Shown: positions 1 to 6,011 of the stretch, piece by piece | Numbering within the stretch: position 1 is the stretch's first letter | How the letters are laid out: each line of letters starts with the position of its first letter | Assembly (NCBI GenBank): GCA_027348355.1 | Contig: DAIEPN010000002.1 | Span: forward strand, 1 to 8,286 | DNA from: Chlamydiota bacterium | GTDB lineage: Bacteria; Chlamydiota; Chlamydiia; Chlamydiales; Rhabdochlamydiaceae | Reading direction: 5' to 3' | DNA: 8,286 nt | The notes under the pieces: generated by a model | What the model was told of the DNA's origin: nothing | What the model saw: only the letters and a program-made list of their open reading frames with translations | Databases searched by the model: none | Translations under genes and position numbers: made by a program

Positions 1-175
1 AGAGGTCCGTATGTTCAAAAATAGGGGTGCGAATTTCAGAAAAGCCATAGTCGCTAGCTGTTTTTCTAAGTATTGATTCAACAAAAGACCACTTATGAAT
101 TTCTTTCCACTGATCTTCCGCCTTAGCCTCTACCGGTAAGATGTCAAAAGTTCCCTTGGGAATCGAGTGTTGCAT
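1..175 (-). CDS. hisS: Histidyl-tRNA synthetase, N-terminal part (runs off the window)
   Basis: This is the first 58 codons of a class II aminoacyl-tRNA synthetase that charges tRNA-His in the cytoplasm; the rest lies beyond base 1. The minus-strand reading begins MQHSIPKGTFDILP and continues to YGFSEIRTPIFEHTDL. The PKGTxDILP opening and the motif 1 stretch with EIRTPIFE and a following T-x-L are hallmarks of HisRS. The ATG at 175-173 is preceded by the Shine-Dalgarno-like AAGGAAG (minus strand, 185-179), which fixes the start. It is divergent from uhpC, as hisS is in Chlamydia trachomatis (recalled gene order). A promoter just upstream on the minus strand would leave a leader of about 20 bases, with no room for a T-box or other leader control. 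The identification is firm although only the N-terminus is visible. Confidence 0.9.
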   Translation of the reverse strand, partial: MQHSIPKGTFDILPVEAKAEDQWKEIHKWSFVESILRKTASDYGFSEIRTPIFEHTDL

Positions 176-200
176 AAACTTCCTTTTACATTTCTTCGAA

Positions 201-230
201 ATTATAGACTCTATTAGGGGAAACTCTCAA
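201..230 (-). promoter_or_regulatory. Promoter for hisS (sigma70/sigma66 type)
   Basis: Read on the minus strand, TTGAGA (230-225) is followed after 18 bases by a perfect TATAAT (206-201). Initiation would fall near 194, giving a leader of about 20 bases before the hisS ATG at 175. The -35 box matches consensus at five of six positions and the -10 box at all six. The position is inferred from sequence only. Confidence 0.7.
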
Positions 231-403
231 GAAAACTTATTTTTACCGGATCTGTTTTTAGGCAAAAGAGAAATAGTAAAATGAATACAAATTTTTTGAT
301 AGGTATTTTCCCTAGCGGGATTTGTAAACTCTTAATTTTAAAGTAAATTTTACTAGATAACTTAAATTACAGGTTTGCAAGGTGTTGCCATTTTAACTCA
401 AAA

Positions 404-423
404 TTCAAGGTTGTAACTTTGAA
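404..423. repeat. Operator-like palindrome in the hisS-uhpC gap
   Basis: The left arm TTCAAGGTT (404-412) and right arm AACTTTGAA (415-423) are inverted copies with eight of nine positions paired and a 2-base spacer. The one mismatch would be a G-U pair in RNA. The symmetry and size suit a dimeric regulator's operator better than a transcript hairpin, whose 2-base loop would be strained. It covers the -35 box of the candidate promoter at 411-439. I do not recognise it as a known site; it is not the CIRCE element. Confidence 0.4.
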
Positions 424-439
424 CATATTTTGCTAGGAT
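411..439 (+). promoter_or_regulatory. Candidate extra promoter upstream of uhpC
   Basis: TTGTAA (411-416) is followed after 17 bases by TAGGAT (434-439), which carries an extended -10 TG at 431-432. Initiation would fall near 446, far upstream of the closer uhpC promoter at 613. The transcript would be either a long uhpC leader of about 230 bases or a separate small RNA. The match is imperfect and such sites occur by chance in AT-rich DNA. Confidence 0.3.
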
Positions 440-533
440 AGTGGCGACCTTTTTGTAAGACAGTAAATTTTTTGTTAAGTTTTGCTTAGAAGGCAAGCTT
501 AGATTGTGTTTTGAAACAGTTTAAATGATATGG

Positions 534-550
534 CCTTTAGTGGCTAAAGG
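534..550. repeat. Perfect short hairpin, 7-bp stem with 3-base loop
   Basis: CCTTTAG (534-540) and CTAAAGG (544-550) are exact inverted copies around a TGG loop; two further G-U pairs (533/551 and 532/552) could extend the stem in RNA. No T run follows directly on either strand, so it is not a standard intrinsic terminator. It lies about 60 bases upstream of the uhpC -35 box, and could be a regulator site or RNA structure. Confidence 0.4.
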
Positions 551-612
551 TTAGAGATTGCAATTGTTAACATTTTTTTTATTAGAACTTAAGAAAGTTA
601 ATAAAGAAAAAG

Positions 613-642
613 TTGACAGGAGAGATTGTTTCTAATTACCTT
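613..642 (+). promoter_or_regulatory. Promoter for uhpC
   Basis: A perfect TTGACA (613-618) is followed after 18 bases by TACCTT (637-642), a weak -10 box that keeps the first T, the A and the final T. Initiation would fall near 649, about 26 bases before the GTG start of uhpC. The strong -35 with a weak -10 suggests either modest output or help from an activator. Confidence 0.5.
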
Positions 643-663
643 ACCCGAGTTTAATAATTAATC

Positions 664-670
664 GAGGAAG
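664..670 (+). promoter_or_regulatory. Ribosome binding site that selects the GTG start of uhpC
   Basis: GAGGAAG lies 4 bases before the GTG at 675. It supports that codon over the later in-frame ATG codons, which begin within the first membrane segment at residue 37 and would remove its start. Confidence 0.7.
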
Positions 671-674
671 TTTT

Positions 675-2108
675 GTGAGTTTACTAGACCTTATCAGACC
701 CGCTCCTTACATCGATGAAATCAAAGATGCTGAAACTGTAAAGAAAACATACAAATATTGGAGAATTCGCGTATTCTATAGTATGTATATAGGATATGTA
801 TTTTACTATCTTACAAGAAAAAGTTTCACGTTTGCTATGCCCTCTATGATGCAAGATTTGGGGTATACCAAGAGCGACTTAGGGATATTAGCGAGTATAC
901 TGGCCCTTACCTATGGAGCTAGTAAATTTGTCAGTGGAGTTTTGGCAGACCGGACCAATCCGCGTTTCTTCATGGCTATCGGTCTTATTTTAACGGGTGT
1001 CGTTAATATAGCATTCGGACTCTCTTCTTCTATTATTCTATTTGCGATTTTCTGGGGATTAAATGGTTTTTTTCAGGGTTGGGGATGGCCTCCTTGCGCC
1101 CGTCTTTTAACTCACTGGTATTCAATTAAAGAAAGAGGGACCTGGTGGGGTTCTTGGAATACATCTCATAGCGTGGGGGGATTTGCGATTCCTCTTATTG
1201 CTGCTGTATGCGCGCAGTATTTTGGATGGCGGTATGCCCTTTATATCCCAGGAATTCTGTGTATAGGAATTGGATTTTTTCTTATGAATCGCCTAAGGGA
1301 TACACCTCAATCGCTTGGCCTTCCTCCAATTGAAAAATTTAATAATGACTATGCAACGAATCAGCGTGATAAGGAGCAAGAGCTCCCTATGAAAACTATC
1401 CTGCTTGATTACGTACTACGCAATAAATTTATTTGGATTCTAGCGATCGCTTACCTCTTTGTTTATATCATTCGTACAGCGATTAATGACTGGAGCATGT
1501 TATTTCTAGTGGAAACAAAGAACTATAGTCAAATTACAGCGGGAGCATGCGTTTCTTGCTTTGAAATTGGTGGAATTTTTGGAAGTTTTGTAGCTGGTTG
1601 GGCGTCGGATAAAGTCTTTAAAGGGAGAAGAGGTCCAGTTAACGTTTTGTTCAGCTTAGGAGTAATTTTTGCAATTGGTGCTTTTTGGCTTTCTCCTGCA
1701 GGATCTGTTGCCTTAGACTCCGCTTTACTTTTCACGATAGGATTTTTAATTTTCGGTCCACAAATGCTAATTGGAATGGTCGCAGCAGAAGTCTCCCATA
1801 AAAAGGCTGCTGGATCTGCTACCGGATTTGTTGGATGGATCGCTTATTTAGGTGCTGCATCAGCAGGTTATCCCCTTGGAAAGCTTACTCAAGAATGGGG
1901 TTGGAGTAGTTTCTTCGTGATTCTCGCTGCTTGTGGAGCTATTTCAGTTCTACTGCTCCTTCCTTTATGGTCAATAAGATCTAGAGTTGTCTCCGCTCCT
2001 CATGATGAAAAAGAAGAAGAAAAACGCCTTTCTCCTGTAGAAACAAAAGCTGTAAAAGATCTTTCTGCAGCAAAGGTTGAGAAAGTAACGGAATCTGTTG
2101 AAGTTTGA
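675..2108 (+). CDS. uhpC: Hexose-phosphate:phosphate antiporter, UhpC type (MFS)
   Basis: This is an inner-membrane carrier of the organophosphate:phosphate antiporter family (relatives UhpT, GlpT, UhpC). Chlamydial UhpC is known to import glucose 6-phosphate from the host in exchange for phosphate. The 477-residue protein shows about twelve hydrophobic segments in two halves, roughly 33-206 and 253-433, joined by a charged loop (about 207-250). The family signature GWGWPPCARLLTHWYS is at 135-150, followed by ERGTWWGSWNTSHSVGG (153-169), including H165. R48 in YYLTRKSF and R267 in YIIRTAINDW fit the two phosphate-binding arginines of the family. GTG is the start, supported by GAGGAAG upstream. 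The end carries a hydrophilic Lys/Glu-rich tail (about 439-477), which looks longer than needed for transport. The gene lies 56 bases before dnaE on the same strand. The substrate is inferred from family and gene order, as other phosphorylated sugars cannot be excluded. Confidence 0.9.
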   Translation: MSLLDLIRPAPYIDEIKDAETVKKTYKYWRIRVFYSMYIGYVFYYLTRKSFTFAMPSMMQDLGYTKSDLGILASILALTYGASKFVSGVLADRTNPRFFMAIGLILTGVVNIAFGLSSSIILFAIFWGLNGFFQGWGWPPCARLLTHWYSIKERGTWWGSWNTSHSVGGFAIPLIAAVCAQYFGWRYALYIPGILCIGIGFFLMNRLRDTPQSLGLPPIEKFNNDYATNQRDKEQELPMKTILLDYVLRNKFIWILAIAYLFVYIIRTAINDWSMLFLVETKNYSQITAGACVSCFEIGGIFGSFVAGWASDKVFKGRRGPVNVLFSLGVIFAIGAFWLSPAGSVALDSALLFTIGFLIFGPQMLIGMVAAEVSHKKAAGSATGFVGWIAYLGAASAGYPLGKLTQEWGWSSFFVILAACGAISVLLLLPLWSIRSRVVSAPHDEKEEEKRLSPVETKAVKDLSAAKVEKVTESVEV

Positions 2109-2109
2109 C

Positions 2110-2137
2110 CGCAAAAATGAAACAATAGCGTTTTGCG
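2110..2137. repeat. Inverted repeat between uhpC and dnaE
   Basis: CGCAAAA (2110-2116) and TTTTGCG (2131-2137) are exact inverted copies around a 14-base loop, starting 2 bases after the uhpC stop codon. No T run follows the right arm, so it is at best a weak terminator or an mRNA processing or 3'-end-protecting structure. I see no good promoter between it and dnaE, which favours read-through from uhpC. Confidence 0.35.
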
Positions 2138-2164
2138 ATATGTCACTTTCTAGAGAGTTTTCCG

Positions 2165-5100
2165 ATGTCTTGGGTTCCGCTTCACGTTCATTCTCAGTAT
2201 TCTATTTTAGATTCAACTGCCTCTATTTCCTCTATAGTAAAAAAAGCTGTAGAACAAGGAATGTCGGCAGTTGCCTTGACAGATCAAGGTAACCTCTATG
2301 GAGCAATCGAGTTTTATAAGGCTTGCAAGGCCGCAAAAATCAAGCCTATTTTAGGATGCGAGCTTTTTGTAGCGCCAGGATCACGGAAAGAGAAAAAAAA
2401 ATCCCCCAATACTCCACATGGTTATCCAATTATCCTTTTAGCTAAAAATCTAAAGGGCTATGAAAACTTATGTAAGCTCAGTTCTTTAGCTTTCTTGGAA
2501 GGTTTTTATTACACGCCAAGAATTGATAAAGAGCTTTTGCAAAAACATCATGAAGGCCTTGTCTGCCTTTCTGGAAATTTACAAAGTTATTTAGCAGCTC
2601 TTGCAGTTGAAGGTAAAGAGGTTGAACTTCTAGAAGAAGCATTGTGGTATAAAAGTCTTTTTGGAGAGGATTTTTATTTAGAAGTCCAAAGACATCCCAT
2701 GAAAGATGAAGATATTAGAATGAGTGGGATCGAAGATGAGCCTTGGCTTTATCAACGCTATTATGATTATGTCAAAAAACAAGAAAGTATCATCACATCT
2801 TTTCGATTAGTTTCTGAAAAAACGGGAATTAAATGTGTTGCAACAAACGATTCGCACTACATAGACCCTGAAGATTGGAAAGCTCATGAAATTTTAATGA
2901 ATGTCCAATCCGGAACTCCTTGTGAAATTTGGGAAAAGGATTCTTTTGGAAACAATAAAAGAAAGATGCTCAATCCAAAAAGAGATACTCTGAGTACCCA
3001 TGAACTCTATTTTAAATCCCCCTCTCAAATTAAAGAGCTGTTTAGTGATTTTCCTGAGGCAGTAGCCGTAACGTTAGAAATTGCTGAAGAATGCTCTCTT
3101 TCTCTAGATTTTACTGCGAAATATTATCCTGTTTATGTACCACCACATTTGGAAGGAAAGCAACTTGATAAAGAGCAGCGCACACAAGAGGCTGCGGACT
3201 ATTTGCGACATTTATGTCATGAAGGAGTAAAGAAACGCTATACGCCTGAAAAGCTCGCTAAAGTTCAAGAAAAGTATCCTGGAAGAGATCCTTTGGACGT
3301 TGTATATGAAAGATTGAAATACGAACTTGAGATCATTATTCCGAAGGGCATGTGCGACTACTTGCTGATTGTTTACGATTTTATCAATTGGGCCAAAAGA
3401 CGCGGAATTCCTATGGGTCCTGGTCGAGGATCTGGAGCAGGATCTATTATTTTATATCTCATAGAAATTACAGATATAGAACCGCTTCGATTTAATCTAT
3501 TCTTTGAGCGCTTTATCAATCCTGAAAGAATTTCCTATCCTGATATTGACGTTGATATATGCATGGATAGAAGAGCCGAAGTGATTGATTATACAGTAGA
3601 GAAATATGGAAAAGACAAGGTTGCTCAGATCATTACTTTTGGTACCATGAAAGCTAAGATGGCAATCAAAGATGTGGGAAGGGTGCTCAATGTTCCTTTA
3701 GCCAAAGTGAATGCGATTGCGAAACTTGTGCCCGAAGATCCAACGATTACACTTGAAAAAGCTCTAGAAGTTGATCCTGAACTTCGACAGCAATATGAAT
3801 CTGATGAAGAGGTTCATCGCCTAATGGACTTTGCTAAAAAATTAGAGGGCTGTGTGCGAAATACAGGAATTCATGCCGCAGGCTTAATCATCTGTGGCGA
3901 TCCGATTATGGATCATATTCCTGTGTGTTCTGCTAAAGATTCAGATATTGTAGCAACGCAGTTTTCTATGAAACCTGTCGAATCAGTCGGCATGTTAAAA
4001 ATTGACTTTTTAGGGCTTAAAACTCTTACGTCGATTCAAAAAGCTGTGAATGCGCTAAAAGCAAGTCGAGGTATAGATATAGATTGGATTAACATATCTT
4101 TAGAAAATAAGGCGACTTTTGATCTTCTTAATCAAGGTAAAACACTTGGTATTTTCCAGCTAGAATCTGGTGGTATGCAGGACTTGGCAAAGCAGTTACA
4201 GATAGATAAATTCGAAGAAATTATTGCGGTCGGCGCATTGTATAGACCAGGTCCGATGGAAATGATTCCTTCTTTCATTCAAAGAAAGCACGGAAAAGAG
4301 GCGATAGAGATTGATCACCCTCACATGCATGACATCTTGTCAGAAACATATGGCATTATGGTGTATCAAGAACAAGTCATGCAAATAGCGAGTAAACTTG
4401 CAAATTATACCTTAGGAGAAGGGGATGTTTTGCGAAGGGCTATGGGGAAAAAAGACAAAGAGGAAATGAATAAGCAAAGGGAAAAGTTTAGACTTGGGGC
4501 TTTGCAAAATGGAATAGATGAAGAAACTTCCATGCGTATTTTTGATAAGGTAGAAAAATTTGCATCATATGGTTTCAATAAATCGCATGCAGCTGCTTAT
4601 GGTTTTTTAACCTATGTTACAGCCTTTCTTAAAGCGAATTATCCAAGCGAATGGATGGCAGCGTTAATGACATGTGATCGGGATGACCTTACTAAGGTTG
4701 CCAAGATTATTCGTGAATGCCAAATCATGAATATTTCGATTTTGCCTCCAGATATTAATGAGTCTGATGAAGAGTTTGTAGCTACTTCAAGTGGGATTCG
4801 TTTTGCTATGACTGCCATTAAAGGTGTGGGAGAAGGAGTTGTAGAAATGATCTTGCAGGATAGAAAAAAAGCAGGTCATTTTACTTCTCTGTTTCAATTT
4901 TTTCAGAGAATGGATGTAAAGAAAATTGGCAAAAAAGTCATAGAGTATCTAATTGAAGCTGGTTGTTTTGACTTTACTGGTTGGTCGCGACAGGCGATGG
5001 TCGAGAGTGTTGATCCGATGTTTTCAATTGTGAGTAGACAGCAAGAGGAAACGGCAAAGGGTGTGATGCACTTATTTAGTTTTGTAGAAGAAGAAAATCG

Positions 5101-5920
5101 TTTTACAGTCCCTCCTCCTTCGAACACGAGTATTCCCAGAGATGTCATCTTACGGCGTGAAAAAGAACTTCTCGGTTTTTATTTAACCGGCCATCCTATG
5201 GATACCTATAGGACTTTTATGCAGAGGCTATCTTGTGTCCCCCTTGCTGAAATAGGGCGTCTTCCTCATGATAGCGTATATCGTATCGCAGGGATCATAG
5301 AAACTGTGCAGATTAAAATCTCTGCAAAGAGTCAACGAAAATTTGCTATTCTTTCTGTAGGCGATGGTTTCGAGAGAATCGAGATCCCCGTTTGGCCTGA
5401 TCTTTATGAGGAGAAAACAGCTCTTCTTGTAGAAAATCAATTAATCTATGCGGTGTTGCACTCCGAAAATAGGGAAGGAAATCAAAGGCTTAATGTAAAA
5501 TGGATAGATGACCTCACTAGGGCCGATGAGGCTATGATCTCGACTTGTGATACCTTATGTGAAAAGGTAAAAGGACAAGTAAAAAAAGCAGAACATTCTG
5601 AGAAGTACAGACAAAATTCTTCAAAAGAGAAATCTATGGAAAAGAAAACGCAAGAAGTAAAAATCTCCCCCTCCAAGCTTGTTGTAAAGCTTGATGCAAA
5701 TCTCACGAGGCACAGCCATATCCTAGACCTTAAAAATATTTTTTATTCTTTTCACGGGAGCACACCAATTTATCTTCAGTTTTATGGGAATGAGTCAAAA
5801 TCGATCGCTACGATTGAAATTACCTCTCTTTATGGAGTTTCATATAGTCAAGAACTGGAAAAAGCTCTACAATCTCTTACATTTATTAAAGAAATTTGTT
5901 TAGAAGAACTAAAGAAATAG
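2165..5920 (+). CDS. dnaE: DNA polymerase III alpha subunit
   Basis: This is the replicative polymerase of the chromosome (C-family, DnaE1 type, 1251 residues). Order of parts: PHP domain (about 3-300, opening PLHVHSQYS), polymerase core, tandem helix-hairpin-helix (IKGVGEGVVEMIL, 885-897), OB fold (from about 1039), a Lys/Glu-rich linker (about 1118-1168) and a C-terminal domain (about 1170-1251) like the tau-binding end of E. coli DnaE. Active-site features are intact: GPGRGSGAGS (418-427), PDIDVDIC with catalytic D462 and D464, D614 in KIDFLGL, RNTGIHAAG (565-573), ALYRPGPMEMIP (691-702), LRRAMGKK (756-763) and SYGFNKSHAAAYGF (801-814). The PHP domain has lost several metal ligands (Q41, P88, N138), and the clamp-binding motif reads VMHLF (967-971). 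Extra residues lie in the PHP region at about 178-205 and 250-275. The ATG follows AGAGAG by 7 bases and places the PHP histidines at the usual distance from the N-terminus. Probably co-transcribed with uhpC. Confidence 0.97.
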   Translation: MSWVPLHVHSQYSILDSTASISSIVKKAVEQGMSAVALTDQGNLYGAIEFYKACKAAKIKPILGCELFVAPGSRKEKKKSPNTPHGYPIILLAKNLKGYENLCKLSSLAFLEGFYYTPRIDKELLQKHHEGLVCLSGNLQSYLAALAVEGKEVELLEEALWYKSLFGEDFYLEVQRHPMKDEDIRMSGIEDEPWLYQRYYDYVKKQESIITSFRLVSEKTGIKCVATNDSHYIDPEDWKAHEILMNVQSGTPCEIWEKDSFGNNKRKMLNPKRDTLSTHELYFKSPSQIKELFSDFPEAVAVTLEIAEECSLSLDFTAKYYPVYVPPHLEGKQLDKEQRTQEAADYLRHLCHEGVKKRYTPEKLAKVQEKYPGRDPLDVVYERLKYELEIIIPKGMCDYLLIVYDFINWAKRRGIPMGPGRGSGAGSIILYLIEITDIEPLRFNLFFERFINPERISYPDIDVDICMDRRAEVIDYTVEKYGKDKVAQIITFGTMKAKMAIKDVGRVLNVPLAKVNAIAKLVPEDPTITLEKALEVDPELRQQYESDEEVHRLMDFAKKLEGCVRNTGIHAAGLIICGDPIMDHIPVCSAKDSDIVATQFSMKPVESVGMLKIDFLGLKTLTSIQKAVNALKASRGIDIDWINISLENKATFDLLNQGKTLGIFQLESGGMQDLAKQLQIDKFEEIIAVGALYRPGPMEMIPSFIQRKHGKEAIEIDHPHMHDILSETYGIMVYQEQVMQIASKLANYTLGEGDVLRRAMGKKDKEEMNKQREKFRLGALQNGIDEETSMRIFDKVEKFASYGFNKSHAAAYGFLTYVTAFLKANYPSEWMAALMTCDRDDLTKVAKIIRECQIMNISILPPDINESDEEFVATSSGIRFAMTAIKGVGEGVVEMILQDRKKAGHFTSLFQFFQRMDVKKIGKKVIEYLIEAGCFDFTGWSRQAMVESVDPMFSIVSRQQEETAKGVMHLFSFVEEENRFTVPPPSNTSIPRDVILRREKELLGFYLTGHPMDTYRTFMQRLSCVPLAEIGRLPHDSVYRIAGIIETVQIKISAKSQRKFAILSVGDGFERIEIPVWPDLYEEKTALLVENQLIYAVLHSENREGNQRLNVKWIDDLTRADEAMISTCDTLCEKVKGQVKKAEHSEKYRQNSSKEKSMEKKTQEVKISPSKLVVKLDANLTRHSHILDLKNIFYSFHGSTPIYLQFYGNESKSIATIEITSLYGVSYSQELEKALQSLTFIKEICLEELKK

Positions 5921-5938
5921 CTGCGTAAGGCTGATTTG

Positions 5939-5968
5939 TTGACAGAATAAATTTTTGTCTAGTACACT
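5939..5968 (+). promoter_or_regulatory. Promoter for the bamD-like/lptE/rsbW cluster
   Basis: A perfect TTGACA (5939-5944) is followed after 18 bases by TACACT (5963-5968), with four of six -10 matches including the key T, A and final T. Initiation near 5975 gives a pyrimidine-rich leader of about 37 bases ending in AAAGG (6001-6005), 6 bases before the ATG at 6012. It begins 18 bases after the dnaE stop, so the cluster can be expressed apart from dnaE. Confidence 0.65.
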
Positions 5969-6011
5969 TTCTTCTTAATCTTTCTTGTTTTTTTATTACT
6001 AAAGGCAACTT

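Larger units (their letters stand above)
231..612. other. AT-rich intergenic region between divergent hisS and uhpC
   Basis: No convincing gene lies here. All frames are broken by stops; the longest ATG reading I traced on the plus strand is 21 codons (281-346), with no good ribosome site. I see no tRNA-like cloverleaf. The stretch holds a palindrome at 404-423 lying on a promoter-like element at 411-439, a tight hairpin at 534-550, and an 8-base T run at 573-580 that is not directly preceded by a stem. A 10-base direct repeat (AGTAAATTTT, at 342 and 462) may be chance in such AT-rich DNA. Promoters for both flanking genes lie at the edges, so this middle part is not needed for their basal expression. 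Confidence 0.6.

Noticed and set aside
281..346. A 21-codon ATG reading on the plus strand in the hisS-uhpC gap
   Set aside because: It is very short, has no clear ribosome site, and is what AT-rich DNA gives by chance.
525..554. A 9-codon reading (ATG to TAG) spanning the hairpin, resembling a leader peptide
   Set aside because: It has no Shine-Dalgarno sequence and no regulatory codon run, and it lies upstream of the uhpC promoter.
2098..2292. A 64-codon plus-strand reading overlapping the end of uhpC and the start of dnaE
   Set aside because: It is out of frame with clear dnaE coding sequence and its protein is low in complexity and resembles nothing known to me.
5941..5959. A weak hairpin (GACAGAA with TTTTGTC) after dnaE, as a terminator
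   Set aside because: The stem is AU-rich with a G-U pair, no T run follows directly, and the bases are better explained as part of the promoter at 5939-5968.
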